Source: Tritrichomonas musculus (lineage: Eukaryota; Parabasalia; Tritrichomonadida; Tritrichomonadidae). Taken from it: a stretch of 64,000 nucleotides of DNA. Below, piece after piece: positions 12,301 to 22,163 of the stretch. The translations under genes were made by a program, and so were the position numbers. Positions within the stretch are counted from its first letter, which is position 1; every line of letters starts with the position of its first letter. The notes below the pieces were generated by a model. The model saw nothing but the letters and a program-made list of their open reading frames with translations. It was not told the origin of the DNA and searched no databases. The stretch spans positions 7,502,001 to 7,566,000 of the forward strand of contig JAPFFF010000001.1 of the NCBI GenBank assembly GCA_039105265.1. Direction: 5' to 3'.

Positions 12301-14722
12301 TATCATCTTCTTTTGAACTTCCAGCAATAACAACAGTTAAATCATCAAATTCAGTTGTCTTTAAAGCTTCATTTAATTGAGAAAATGAAATTATTTTATC
12401 ACTTTTTCTACAGTTTGGAAATGAATCAGCTTTTCCCGTGTTTTCACATGCACATATTGAACTAGAAGACGAATATTCATGGCTATAAATAACTTTACCT
12501 TTTCCTGTAAGAACAATAGGATTGATATATTCTGGTTCTGTCATAACAATCTGAAGAGGTAATGTTGAATGATTAACTGCGATATAATTAGATTCTTTGA
12601 TTTGTGACCAATTTACTAATTTAAGAGAAAATACTGCATCATTCTTTTTGCTTGTCTCGATTGTTAGATTGAATGATGGATTATTTGAGCATGCAGACAA
12701 AGTTAGTGAATTAGAATTAAAAGAATCTTTTTTGAATAAAATTGAATTCCATTTTGTTGTTGTTTTACTAATTGTATATTCATCTTTTTTATTTCCAACA
12801 AAACGAAAACCTGAATCAGTCATGTGAATTTCTGTAAAAGAATCGATTTGAATTGATAATTGGTCGATATTAGGATTACTCTGGAAATGAGAAGCTAAGT
12901 ATCCATTAATTAGAAAATCAGAGTCTATTTGTATATTTGTCTTTGTTGTTGTTTTAATTATACTATCTTTTGAAATGAATGAGCAATTCCAAAATGTAAT
13001 ATTTATCAAATCGACTGATAACGAAGGTAATATGATATTCTTATACGTATAATTAATTAATAAGTTAGAATTAAAATTCATTGAGTTGATTTTAATTGAA
13101 TTACTCGAAGTTGAATATATCGAAAAATTTAAATTTTCATATAAATTTGAAAAATCGATTTGATCAATGTCAGAAGAAGACTCGAGGGCTACATTTTTCA
13201 TACCTTGAAATATGAATCCCTTTGACAAATCCTTTAAATCGTCATTTTGAACTTTAATTCCTCCTTTACAATCATCATTATAACATAATTTTAACAACTT
13301 CAAAGAAGGATTAGAAATTGAGATGGTATCGACCAATGGGTTAACCGTTGTTCTGAAAATATCAACAACTGAATCGTCTTTTGAAAAGCCATGAATAAAA
13401 GAATTATTCACATAAGTTAATGACGGTGACATATTGCTTTCAAAGCCGTTTGACTTGGACGACAGCATCAAGTAATTCAAATCAGAATCGATGTAATCTT
13501 GGATGTCTTCTTCAGACAGGAAAGTGTCAAAATCCCGATTAAAAAGAGGCCTGCTGAAGCCAATATAGCCTTCATAATCGGTATACGCTGTAATAGATGA
13601 AACTCCGCCTTTTCCTATGCAATGAATGAAAGGGTCGTGGCCTAGATACTTGTTCATATCGATATTTAAATTAGCGATTTCTAATTCAATGAAAGAATTG
13701 TTAATTGAAAGTAATTTTGACGATAAAGTCCCCTTAATATTGATCGTTGTTCGCCCTTCTGAGGTTGTCTCTTTGAGAAAAGTGACATTGCTCTTAATAT
13801 CACCTGAAATATCAACAAAATAGTCAACGTAAATATTCGTAAAATAAAAAAGTTCGGAATTCGTTGTTGTTCCTTCTAAAAGTGTAACTGGGATAGTTGT
13901 CTCATCTGAATGAATATTGTGAATGTTGTGACATGTCATTGTATATTCCGTTGGATATTCAATGGTTGAATCATTATAATATAGATTTTCTATATCTGTA
14001 AGGAATACTGTAGAAATTTTATTTTCATCGCTAGTACTGCAGTAAAATGATGTATGTTGTGAGCCAATGATTTCAATATCTCGATAGGTAGGATTTGTAT
14101 AAATAATGTGAATGTTGCTGTTTATTATATTTTCGTATTCTTTCAATTCAATCGAAAGTGTTTCTGTGTTTTTAATAGTAAAATCTGGATTTCGATGACC
14201 ACCTTCAATTGTGATTTCCGAAAAAGCTTTAAATGATGAATCAAAAACTGCTGCTTGCGCGGTTATTTTATTATCTATGTTATTAAATGATATGTCGCAA
14301 CGATAAATTTCAACCCAATCAAATTTAATAGAGCTTGAATCAGAAATACCAATAAAATGAAGTGAGCAATCTTCAAATTGAACAATTGAATATGTTGATT
14401 CATAATGATCTATTGTTAAATCAAGATTGAATTTTTCTTTATCTTTGCCTAAGCTTGATAAATTAACTGATGACTTTGAAAAAGTACTGATTTTCAGTTT
14501 GTAATTAATTTTGTCGTTGGTGTTTGAGACCGATGGTGCAAATAAAAGAATCATTTTGTTTGTTTTAATTGATTGAATTTCAGCATCAAGATCAGTAATT
14601 TTTGAAACGTCAAGACTAACAATATTTTTGCATTCATCGGGCAATTTTGTAGAGTATAAACAAATTTTTGTTGAGGTTTCGTCGCACAAGACATAGCAAA
14701 TATAATAAATCCAGAAAAGCAT
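9365..14722 (-). CDS. Large type I membrane surface protein
   Basis: A 1785-residue protein. The N-terminus MLFWIYYICYVLCDE looks like a signal peptide. Then come about 1700 residues of mainly beta-prone, Asn/Ser/Asp-rich extracellular sequence with scattered N-glycosylation sequons (NNS, NFT, NYT and others) and few cysteines. An acidic stalk (SSSDDGGDDDDDS) and a basic KNKKK patch precede a single hydrophobic segment at about 1719-1744 (LAIIVSLSIIIPLFVIGLIV). A 41-residue cytoplasmic tail ends in TRKYTENL. This topology puts most of the protein outside the cell or in the lumen of an internal compartment. I recognise no lectin, protease, LRR or EGF domain. Adhesion or host contact is plausible for a trichomonad surface protein, but that is inference. 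Confidence 0.9.
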   Translation of the reverse strand: MLFWIYYICYVLCDETSTKICLYSTKLPDECKNIVSLDVSKITDLDAEIQSIKTNKMILLFAPSVSNTNDKINYKLKISTFSKSSVNLSSLGKDKEKFNLDLTIDHYESTYSIVQFEDCSLHFIGISDSSSIKFDWVEIYRCDISFNNIDNKITAQAAVFDSSFKAFSEITIEGGHRNPDFTIKNTETLSIELKEYENIINSNIHIIYTNPTYRDIEIIGSQHTSFYCSTSDENKISTVFLTDIENLYYNDSTIEYPTEYTMTCHNIHNIHSDETTIPVTLLEGTTTNSELFYFTNIYVDYFVDISGDIKSNVTFLKETTSEGRTTINIKGTLSSKLLSINNSFIELEIANLNIDMNKYLGHDPFIHCIGKGGVSSITAYTDYEGYIGFSRPLFNRDFDTFLSEEDIQDYIDSDLNYLMLSSKSNGFESNMSPSLTYVNNSFIHGFSKDDSVVDIFRTTVNPLVDTISISNPSLKLLKLCYNDDCKGGIKVQNDDLKDLSKGFIFQGMKNVALESSSDIDQIDFSNLYENLNFSIYSTSSNSIKINSMNFNSNLLINYTYKNIILPSLSVDLINITFWNCSFISKDSIIKTTTKTNIQIDSDFLINGYLASHFQSNPNIDQLSIQIDSFTEIHMTDSGFRFVGNKKDEYTISKTTTKWNSILFKKDSFNSNSLTLSACSNNPSFNLTIETSKKNDAVFSLKLVNWSQIKESNYIAVNHSTLPLQIVMTEPEYINPIVLTGKGKVIYSHEYSSSSSICACENTGKADSFPNCRKSDKIISFSQLNEALKTTEFDDLTVVIAGSSKEDDKHPTIDMESLNKKIVNFTSEGGNNGFITIDSDKQLKDPQLSETFFYNIDIYAKSGSQSKEFVFGELSFINSNLNGFVQSTFKINYFTCDTQILNSLNEIYITDNLIITGDFDLSEKTIHFVNDDNSEDLKAFILKNSNIVLGEGKVKIGKITFLIEKSDDFDIVFNINNNLNISFECEKNSKFDLIPPIQVNRCQNVIFDFTANSNNWPTSQEDGFFLIDFVDLINATLILAHEETPLKIESISGQSKIIGKASTVGITGQITNSETSDLTLSFEKTISGKCELKIDEMRLSNGFTFSLLQADLSATVTSFSNNEDPRDKEIKLKLYLGLNGLSSLQVKFIDEEVKFFTTVSVLLDIPSSIKLDSQELNTFCSKNYTLIRIPIEQDPDFSLDIDPVPELHGLTEEAFAIMQNKYTKAVIFYTKVHPRYVPFSMCYKARVSCEIQITEGQLIDLTKLIPSGIKAVEFNVGDSIINDLYLNLDLPIFDGVEVEIKGENIDTVSTHLGFNRIEKLTIDGIKLNDMPDGSYHAKKLVVTGSLVSTVNGFDNIEFTDPTSWAYKNFSSFSGNVSIVSYDSKITFDSDGWIIGNDIISSSQFPNLKVVFQPSDGKLLFDLKSESLIPFLRIYAESVKDFQVSKGWSNVEFKNKLNSFDGLLIENIDKDSIFTVQTSSFPFFIYPLNISQSENQVIKFSEDIEISDDKISLKNTNLNIDNSKSSATINEIEFSNDSVLNNSSPIKINTLITKQGNFSKINQATIYEKLKIIGESEIEGQIDFDANPNNEIEFVWDLNETPELLFTEFPKTVVVVNVHFQRDSISNDEIPVFNDFLYQKAFRLGNFGQYCDLYKQNLKYTSSYKYFDGDDSIFDSYCDDGELLIQGKRKIPIDAPTVNPSSSDDGGDDDDDSTGKNKKKLAIIVSLSIIIPLFVIGLIVIALLIYRKSGGFNFDYFNQSESMEVGLLHQSADSASVQLTRKYTENL

Positions 14723-15048
14723 TATAAAGTAAAAAAAAAAAAATTAATTTATTCAATATTCTATAATCACTTTGATTTTTCAACTTCAATTTTGTATATC
14801 AAAATATTAATATCTCATTGATATTTTTATAAAAAATACTATAATATTACTAAAATTATTTGTTCCGAATAATTTGTGCAAAAAAAATCATTGTTTAGGA
14901 ATGTTTCTGATAAATCATCAGGAATATGCATGATTTTAAAAATTATTTGGGATTATTGAATTTTATGAAAGTTATTGAAATTCCAATATAAAAAAAAACA
15001 TATATATTTTTATTCAGTTACAAATGCAAACAAGTTTTTTATTTTTTA
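14723..15048. other. Intergenic spacer
   Basis: About 325 bases of AT-rich DNA upstream of the surface-protein gene and downstream of the Ctf4 gene. It must hold the surface-protein promoter. I see no distinctive motif. Confidence 0.4.
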
Positions 15049-18000
15049 TCACTCCTCTATCGAATCATCATTTTCTTCAACCGAATCAGCAGCTTCATCT
15101 TCATCAATTGAGTCAGCATTATCACTTTTATCTTCACTATTTATTATTTCTTCTCTTTCATTTTCGACAACTTCATTTTCAGAATTAACTTCATTATTTT
15201 CAATTTGTTCTTCTTTATCGCTCAATTCGTTCTTAGTCTCGAATTCTTGATCATTCTCAGAACTATCTTTAACCTGCTCTGTTTCTATAGTATTTTCTTG
15301 TTCGTTTTCTGATTCATTTTCTTTATCTGTTTCATGTTCAATGACTTGAACTTCTTCTTGCTCAACGACTTGTACTTCTTCTTTTTCAATGGTTTGTTTA
15401 TCATCTTTTTCATTATTATCTTCTTCTTCAACATGATTGTTGATTGCCCAATATTCTTCTAGTTTTTCAGCGATTTCCACGAAATCTTCATCTTTTTGCT
15501 TAATGTAATCAAGAGTAATTTTTTGGCCTTTTTGAGAAGTAATCTGAAGTCCGATTTGGAGCATCTTTTCAAACAATCTATTTTTGGCTGCTTCGCTGAA
15601 CTGTTTCAAAAGTTCCATATCCATTTTCATTGCTGTGGTTTCTTTGTTGATCTTTGAACTATTACAATAAGCAATTCTCTTTAAAATGAAATCAGAAGAT
15701 TCGTCATCAGCACATTGTGGTTCAAGATCCAAACCATCAAGTGGAAGGTTTGTTATCGGTTCTGGATACTTCCTTTTTTCTTCAAGGAAAACTCCCCAAA
15801 AGTTTCCCTTGCTGACACCAACTCCCCAAAACTCTGAGTTATCTTCCTCTTTTGGTTGAACATTGCATATTGGGATGAATTGATAGCCAAAATCATTTGC
15901 TAGTGCATAAAGAACATGATTATTCCCTAATATATAAAAAGTTCTTTCATCAAATCCCATCCAATTAACAATTTTCGAAATAGGAAGAATTCCACTTTTT
16001 AGTTGTCGTCTCTTTTTTACATCAAGTAGCCAAAATGTCAAATCATCGTTAAATTGATCACCAAATACGATTACTAAAAGATCATCGCTTCCGGTCATTG
16101 TCATTGGCCTTTGTGGTATTCCAATGATTGCTATTTCTAGGCCCGATCCCATAAATATTCTCAATCTTTTAAGATTTGTTGCAACTGCAAACCAATCGTT
16201 GCCTGATGCAATAAGATCAATAATCTCATCATTCTCCATTTTAATTTGACACTCACAATCAGTTGACCATGAATTATGTGGTCTATAATATACTCTTGAT
16301 CGAGATGCTAAAGTAACGCCAGTTTCTGTAACAGTCCCCAAAATGTAATGTTCTTTATTGTCAAAATGAACTGAACGATATTTAGAACGATCGCTATATT
16401 CGATATCAATTGATGTTGATTCATCAGCATTTTCTCTTAAAAAGATTTTTGCAATTAAATTGAAGCAAAGGAATCTTCGCTTGTTTTCAAATATATCAGT
16501 ACTTCCAGGCATAAATTGAATGAATTCATTTTCATTTATTTTATTTAAATCTTCTTCTGATTCGCTAACTGATTCGATTAAATCTTCATCTTCTTCTTCG
16601 CTGCTTTCGCTCTCTGCACTAACTTCTGAACCACTATGAACAATAAATTCACGATCAAGCTTTGCTTCTCTTTTGTTTTCTTCTTTGAGATCTCGAATTT
16701 CTTCTTTTGTCAAAGGTCTATCAGGATCTCCATCGGTTTCATCTTCGGTTTCTGTAGGAGTTGTTGAATATTCAACATTTTTAATGTTAAGATTCTTTTT
16801 GATTCTCTCAGCAACATCTTCAGCTGATAGTTTTGGTCTAAAATCTGGAATATTTGTATTTTTTCTACGATTTGTTGATCCTGTATCAGATTCATAATCA
16901 GTAGATGCTTCTGATGCTTCATCTAAAATATATGGATTTCGGCTTTTTTTGAAATTACTTTCTTCCTCTTCATCATAATCTTCGGTATCTTCTTCATCTG
17001 ATGAATCGGTACGATTTTGTTTTTGATGAGATTTCGGTGGTTCTGGTTTATGCCTTCCAGAGAGAATTAAGTGTCTTGTTTTTGAAATTATTTCAACTTC
17101 ATCTTGATCTTCAAGATCTTCTAATTCTTGATCTGATTCCATAACGGATTTAACTACTTCGATTTCTTTCGCGTTGGTAATTTCGATTTTATCCCATTTA
17201 TGAATTGATCCTTCTGAGTCACCAGCTATCAGATAATTATCAACCCAATATAAGGTAGCAATTGTTTGTATTTTAGGATCAAATATATGTAGAATAGGTA
17301 ATTTTTTATCTTGAATAAAGTTTTCTGAATATTGGGAAATAACAATCTTTTGTGACGTATCACAAGCAGCAAGTAAAAATGATTTTGAAATTGATAAAGC
17401 AGATATAATTCCAAGATTTTGTATCTTTCCAGTTGCATATCCTTCACTTGGAAAATGGAAAACGTGGAAAACGCCTTTCGAATCAGAATCAGATATTAAT
17501 AATTGAGAATCAATTGACCAGCAAACGCCTGCCGAAATAGTTTTAACTTTTACTTTCTGTTCTTTAACATCTTGATAAGAATTAGCAGCTGAGTAGGTAA
17601 GAATTTCACCGTCTTCATTGATGGTAACGAGTGTTTGGCAAACAGGGCCAAAACCAATATATGTAACAGCTTTAGTGTTATCAAAAAGAGATGTTTGATC
17701 TTCGGGATTTTCAAGATTAATAATTGTAACCTGAGGATCATCACCAGAAACTGCGATTAAATTTCCATTTGTATTTATTGCTAAAAACGTCATTGGTGCT
17801 TCTGTTTCGAAGATTTTTGATGTTTGCGAAATGTCTGGCCAATTTACATTTAAGATTTGGTTTCCATCATCAGTAATAATAAATGACTTTTTATTTTCAT
17901 TGCTGGAAAATGTAAATATTTGATCATCAGTAATAGAAGCGGTGTTGAAATCTGAAGAAATATCGAAATTTTCAAAGTTTATAACATTGATTATTCCATC

Positions 18001-18105
18001 ATTTGAGCCAAGCGAAAGTAAATGATTATTATCTGGCGCAAGAGATATTTTCTTAACTGGACCAAAATGAGCGCCATTAATCGTTAATTTGTTTGGGGCT
18101 GACAT
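15049..18105 (-). CDS. WDHD1: Ctf4/WDHD1 (AND-1)-like replisome protein
   Basis: A 1018-residue protein. Residues 1-330 are WD40-like beta-propeller sequence, starting with a repeat that refers to position in the frame LLSLGSNDGIINVINFE. Residues of about 335-530 are an acidic, Ser/Asp-rich linker. Residues of about 530-800 match the middle beta-propeller (SepB/Mcl1_mid) of Ctf4/AND-1; diagnostic phrases are IDIEYSDRSKYRSVHF, DWFAVATNLKRLRIF and IIGIPQRPMTMTG. Helices follow to about 870, then a Glu-rich tail of about 145 residues. Known members trimerise and link the CMG helicase to DNA polymerase alpha at replication forks, in the nucleus. The HMG box of animal WDHD1 is absent, as in yeast Ctf4; the long acidic tail is unusual. 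The neighbouring gene on the same strand starts only 148 bases upstream. Confidence 0.85.
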   Translation of the reverse strand: MSAPNKLTINGAHFGPVKKISLAPDNNHLLSLGSNDGIINVINFENFDISSDFNTASITDDQIFTFSSNENKKSFIITDDGNQILNVNWPDISQTSKIFETEAPMTFLAINTNGNLIAVSGDDPQVTIINLENPEDQTSLFDNTKAVTYIGFGPVCQTLVTINEDGEILTYSAANSYQDVKEQKVKVKTISAGVCWSIDSQLLISDSDSKGVFHVFHFPSEGYATGKIQNLGIISALSISKSFLLAACDTSQKIVISQYSENFIQDKKLPILHIFDPKIQTIATLYWVDNYLIAGDSEGSIHKWDKIEITNAKEIEVVKSVMESDQELEDLEDQDEVEIISKTRHLILSGRHKPEPPKSHQKQNRTDSSDEEDTEDYDEEEESNFKKSRNPYILDEASEASTDYESDTGSTNRRKNTNIPDFRPKLSAEDVAERIKKNLNIKNVEYSTTPTETEDETDGDPDRPLTKEEIRDLKEENKREAKLDREFIVHSGSEVSAESESSEEEDEDLIESVSESEEDLNKINENEFIQFMPGSTDIFENKRRFLCFNLIAKIFLRENADESTSIDIEYSDRSKYRSVHFDNKEHYILGTVTETGVTLASRSRVYYRPHNSWSTDCECQIKMENDEIIDLIASGNDWFAVATNLKRLRIFMGSGLEIAIIGIPQRPMTMTGSDDLLVIVFGDQFNDDLTFWLLDVKKRRQLKSGILPISKIVNWMGFDERTFYILGNNHVLYALANDFGYQFIPICNVQPKEEDNSEFWGVGVSKGNFWGVFLEEKRKYPEPITNLPLDGLDLEPQCADDESSDFILKRIAYCNSSKINKETTAMKMDMELLKQFSEAAKNRLFEKMLQIGLQITSQKGQKITLDYIKQKDEDFVEIAEKLEEYWAINNHVEEEDNNEKDDKQTIEKEEVQVVEQEEVQVIEHETDKENESENEQENTIETEQVKDSSENDQEFETKNELSDKEEQIENNEVNSENEVVENEREEIINSEDKSDNADSIDEDEAADSVEENDDSIEE

Positions 18106-18253
18106 GAATGGCGTGAAATAGAATCGTAATTATAAACTGACATTTATTTGACGAAATATGGTTATATTTATTACAGAAAAAGTTTCAAAAAAAAATCTCA
18201 ATACTTATTTGTAAAAAATAATAAAAAAGATTGTATTTTATATTTTTTTTTAA

Positions 18254-20308
18254 TCACATAAAGACACTTGAAGAGCCAAGAATCACTGATTTATATGTTT
18301 CAATGTCTGCTTTGTTTGTCATTGCTTCCAAAAACGATGACAATCCAAAAGCAAACATATATGGATTACGGTTTTTCTGGTCTGATCTTAATCTATTTTC
18401 TTCGTTTCTAATCGATTCGATAACAAAATCAGACCTTGAAATTGCATGTTGATATAATTTATGATTTTTAGCAATATCCATTCGAACGCCTCGTAGAATG
18501 GCTTCGAATTCATGAGAAGTGAATTCTTTTCCAAGTTTTCTAAACTGGAAAATCACTGTTCCATAATTCCCATCACCGCCTAAAAAAATTTCTCTAATTT
18601 TATCTAAATTTGCCATGTTGCCGTTTAAAAGAATTTCAAGACGAATCATTTCAATGAAGAGATCAATGTACTGAGGAGTAAATAAGTATGCTGTATTTAA
18701 GAAAAATTTTGCGCTTTTTAGATTAAAATAGGGTGATAATGGATTCATAACTATTCGAGCTGCTTCAGTCCATATTTCTCCACTTTTAGGAGACGACATA
18801 ATAGCATTTAAAAGTACTTTTATTTTTGATTCAGGATCTTCTAATTGGACTCTTAAAGCCCATAATCTTCCTGTATTTGGATACATTTCTAATCCTTTTT
18901 TAGTACATTCTAATGCATCTTGATATTTCGAACATCTTACATAAAACATCGCTTTTTCAAGGAATATCCTCCAATCGTTCGAATAATTACTTGTTAATGT
19001 TTCATAATGGCTTTCTGCTTGTTCTAGTTCGTCATTAATTTCGCAGACTTTTGCCATAGCTAATATTACTGTTGGTGCAAATTTATCTGGAGTATAGTGC
19101 GCTGCAGAAGGTAAAAGTAATATTGTTAGGCTGCCATCGCCATAGAGTAATTCGACCATTGCAGCGTTGTATAATATTCTCCATCTTTGGTCACTTGCAG
19201 CCTTAACTATACATTCTGCAAGGATCATTCTTGCTATTTTTGAATCTCCGAAATATGCACACATAACTGCTGCGCTTTGTTCTAGTTTAGACATCATCAA
19301 TGGTGAAATAAGTTTTTCTGCATCTTGAAAAGCGATTATAATATCTTTGGTTGATTTTTGAAGTTGTATTAATTGGCACCAATTGTTTGGCATTGCAGGA
19401 AATTTTTCAACACCTTTTTGCGCAATTTGAAGTGCTTGCTGTTCAAAACCTCTACGTTTTATGTTTTCAGCTAATTCAACGTAGTAACCTGTTTTTGCTG
19501 GGATCATTTGGCAAATATCATTGAAAGCTGAAATAGCTGCAAAAACATCGCCATGCCTACTCTCAAATAAAGCGCCTTCAGCAAACGATGGAGCAGTTGA
19601 TCGTTGGAATCCAACAGTTTGATAAATTTTACCAAGAGTGCTTCGAACGGCATCAAATTTTTGGCGCCTTTCAAATTGTTTAATTAATTTTGTGATAATA
19701 CTTTCCGCAATATTGGTTTTTTCAAGACCTGTTTGAAGAATCCTTTCAGCTTCAGTAATCTGGCCTATTTCATCTAGTAGTTTGGCATGGTCGATATAAT
19801 TTTGAGTTGATTCTGGATCTGCTTTTTCTGCTTCCTCATACATTTGACAAGCTTCTTTATTATAAAAATGTCTTTTGTTTGCATTTGCAGCTGATCTGTA
19901 AATTTTACTTTTTTCTTTTTGGTCTTTTGCTTGTGAAATTAAATGCTCTAAAATGTTTGAAGCTTCATCAAGTTGCCTGTTTTCAAGATTTTGATCATAT
20001 CCATCGATTGTGAAATCTGGTTCATCTTCATCAACCATTTCAATCATGTGGTGTGGTAAGAGGTCTCGCGCTGAGAAACTTTGTGAATTATACAATCTTG
20101 TATTTTGCGAGTATGAATATGTTGTTTGTATATGCCACGAGTTTGATCGTTTATGTTGATACAAGGGTGGGAAATAGCTTGAAGATGATGTAGTGTTAGT
20201 CGAATCGTTATCATCATCATCCTCATCAAAAAGAGCTGTGTTTTCTTGAGGTTCGAAAGGATATTTGCTCTTTTTGATGAAAATGTCCCATGGTCTCGAA
20301 GACGCCAT
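18254..20308 (-). CDS. TPR/HAT-repeat protein, Prp6-like architecture
   Basis: A protein of 684 residues from the ATG at 20308 (MASSRPWDIF). The frame is open further upstream, but only with a TTG, so 20308 is the first real start. Residues 1-110 are polar, with an acidic run (DEDDDDNDS) and a Ser/Tyr-rich stretch. From about 115 to 600 there are continuous 34-residue helical repeats of TPR/HAT type (for example ACQMYEEAEKADPESTQNYIDHAKLLDEIG and ALECTKKGLEMYPNTGRLWALRVQLEDP). The conserved phrase SPKSGEIWTEAARIVMNPLSP resembles a protist-wide TPR family that I know only as uncharacterised. HAT repeats are typical of RNA-processing scaffolds such as Prp6, but the Prp6 N-terminal domain is not evident, so splicing is not claimed. 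Confidence 0.85.
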   Translation of the reverse strand: MASSRPWDIFIKKSKYPFEPQENTALFDEDDDDNDSTNTTSSSSYFPPLYQHKRSNSWHIQTTYSYSQNTRLYNSQSFSARDLLPHHMIEMVDEDEPDFTIDGYDQNLENRQLDEASNILEHLISQAKDQKEKSKIYRSAANANKRHFYNKEACQMYEEAEKADPESTQNYIDHAKLLDEIGQITEAERILQTGLEKTNIAESIITKLIKQFERRQKFDAVRSTLGKIYQTVGFQRSTAPSFAEGALFESRHGDVFAAISAFNDICQMIPAKTGYYVELAENIKRRGFEQQALQIAQKGVEKFPAMPNNWCQLIQLQKSTKDIIIAFQDAEKLISPLMMSKLEQSAAVMCAYFGDSKIARMILAECIVKAASDQRWRILYNAAMVELLYGDGSLTILLLPSAAHYTPDKFAPTVILAMAKVCEINDELEQAESHYETLTSNYSNDWRIFLEKAMFYVRCSKYQDALECTKKGLEMYPNTGRLWALRVQLEDPESKIKVLLNAIMSSPKSGEIWTEAARIVMNPLSPYFNLKSAKFFLNTAYLFTPQYIDLFIEMIRLEILLNGNMANLDKIREIFLGGDGNYGTVIFQFRKLGKEFTSHEFEAILRGVRMDIAKNHKLYQHAISRSDFVIESIRNEENRLRSDQKNRNPYMFAFGLSSFLEAMTNKADIETYKSVILGSSSVFM

Positions 20309-20770
20309 CAGAAAGAGATTGAGTTGTAAATTTTGATTTTCAAATAAAGTAAAAATCGTCCTGCATTGAAAAAGTTTATTATACCGTTTTCCCCCGCCTT
20401 TTTCGACCAAATATTTTTAGAAAATTTTAACTTTAAATGAAAATATATTTATTGAAATTTTCTCAAAGTTTTTTAGGATCATATGCATAATTTAGTAATA
20501 ATTATAAGTTTTCAATAAAAGAAATATCATATTCCACAGTTTCAACTTTTTCTTCCAAGAATGATTTTGAAACATTGATATCAACCATTTTCTATAATAT
20601 TATTTTAAAATAATAATAAAAATGGTTGGTATAGAGTTTTAAAGCTAATAGTATCGCCAACAAGATTTTTAATTTTGAATTGAATACAAATAAAAAAAAT
20701 TTAAAACTTGTATACGCAAACAGGGTATAAAAAAAATTGATTTTATTTGAGAAATTAAAACAATAACTCT
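20309..20770. other. Intergenic spacer
   Basis: About 460 bases between the TPR gene start and the Myb gene stop, with AT-rich runs. Its first hundred bases remain open in the TPR frame but lack an ATG. No other gene is seen. Confidence 0.4.
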
Positions 20771-21673
20771 TTATTTCTTGAAAATAGGAGAGAGAAGGTT
20801 TAACATCTCTGCCCTGTTTTCTTGAAGAGATGGAGAAAACAAATTTGGAGAATACCCCAATGATTCGAACTCTTTTGAATCGCGTGGAGGCGAAAATCCT
20901 GTGAATCCTGCCATCTCTTTCATCATTGGTGACATTGGTCCAAAAGGAGATTTCAAACAAGTAAAAGGTGAAAGAATAAAAGAATTGATGCCTTGTGGAG
21001 TCTGAGGAGTCTGAGAAGTTTCTTTTATTTCGTTTACAATTTCTTCGAATTTTGGTGGTTTTGGTACATCATCTGCTGACTTAGGTACATTTTTATGAGA
21101 CGGCCTTCCACGTTTAGGACGAGGTAAACCAGTTTTTTGATATTCTAATCTTTTCTTTAAAGTCGAATTCCATCTGTTCTTAACGGAGTTATCACTCCTT
21201 CCTTGGAGCATCTCTGCTATCTTTACCCATTGATTTCCGTATTGTTCGTGCATATCAATTAATATTTGGTCTTCTTCTGGAGTCCATGGTTGTCTGTTAA
21301 CATCAGGATCTAAGTGATTTCGCCATCTTTCACGGCACTGTTTTCCAATACGACCTGGAAGTTGGGAAGCTAATTTTGTCCAATTTTTAGTACCATTCTG
21401 CGCCACGAAGTTTATAATCATTTCATCTTCTTCACGGGTCCATGATCCTTTAATCAAATGAGGATCTAATACCTTCTCCCATCGTTCAGCAATCTGTTGT
21501 GTAGTCTTATTTGGGAAAAATGGTGCGTAATCACTCCATGCAGGTGCTGTTGAACTTCCAACAAGTTGAATGAGATTCTCATCTTCCTCATGTGTCCATT
21601 TAGTATTTTTTGATTGATTACTAACCTTATGTCGTGCTCTTGTTGGTGCAAGTGCTGAAGCTTTATCACTCAT
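20771..21673 (-). CDS. Three-repeat (R1R2R3) Myb transcription factor
   Basis: A 300-residue protein with three complete Myb/SANT repeats at about 24-70, 75-121 and 128-173. Each keeps the three regularly spaced tryptophans (W26/W46/W65, W78/W98/W117, W130/W149/W168). The recognition helices KQCRERWRNHL in R2 and NSVKNRWNSTLKKR in R3 are those of the c-Myb/3R-Myb group, which in animals and plants binds AACNG-type sites. A basic patch (PRPKRGRPSHK, about 184-194) is a likely nuclear signal. The rest is rich in Pro, Ser and Phe and has several SP/TP sites (SPFGPMSPMMKE, FSPPRDS), which could be targets of proline-directed kinases. Trichomonads have many Myb regulators, mostly two-repeat; a three-repeat form is rarer. 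Target genes are unknown. Confidence 0.92.
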   Translation of the reverse strand: MSDKASALAPTRARHKVSNQSKNTKWTHEEDENLIQLVGSSTAPAWSDYAPFFPNKTTQQIAERWEKVLDPHLIKGSWTREEDEMIINFVAQNGTKNWTKLASQLPGRIGKQCRERWRNHLDPDVNRQPWTPEEDQILIDMHEQYGNQWVKIAEMLQGRSDNSVKNRWNSTLKKRLEYQKTGLPRPKRGRPSHKNVPKSADDVPKPPKFEEIVNEIKETSQTPQTPQGINSFILSPFTCLKSPFGPMSPMMKEMAGFTGFSPPRDSKEFESLGYSPNLFSPSLQENRAEMLNLLSPIFKK

Positions 21674-22163
21674 TCCAAATTAATCTCTAATTAGTAAACG
21701 GTATAATATCTTTTCAAATAGATGACGATTATTTCTTTTTTAATTTTTTCTATTAATTTCAATAGAATAAAACTGAATAAATTTTGTTATTTCTGAATTA
21801 AAAAAAAAAAAGAATTTTGTTGCTGAAATAATAATTACATTTATTTGCTATAAATTAAATTAACAGATTTCTAAAATAAATCTTCCAATCATATTCAATT
21901 GAAATCAAATAATTAATATTAAGTTATTATCGAATATCTAATGGACTTGATAGTATTTATATGTATATACTTAACTAATTTAATTCTCATGATTAATTGA
22001 TATTCATAAAAAATTAAAAATATATGAACATTATAATAAAATTGAAGGAAAAGTTACAATTCTATTAAAAATAAAATAAAAATGAAAAATGCCATACTTA
22101 ATCATACTTATTTTGCTTTAATAAAAAAAGTCTATTATTTTAAATCATTAATCAATACATGTT
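21674..22163. other. Intergenic spacer
   Basis: About 490 bases of AT-rich DNA with runs of A/T, lying upstream of the Myb gene and downstream of the coiled-coil gene. No gene, RNA or repeat is seen. Confidence 0.5.

Noticed and set aside
20309-20410. Upstream extension of the TPR protein
   Set aside because: The extension begins only with TTG and has no ATG; the sequence from 20308 (MASSRPWD) is a better start.
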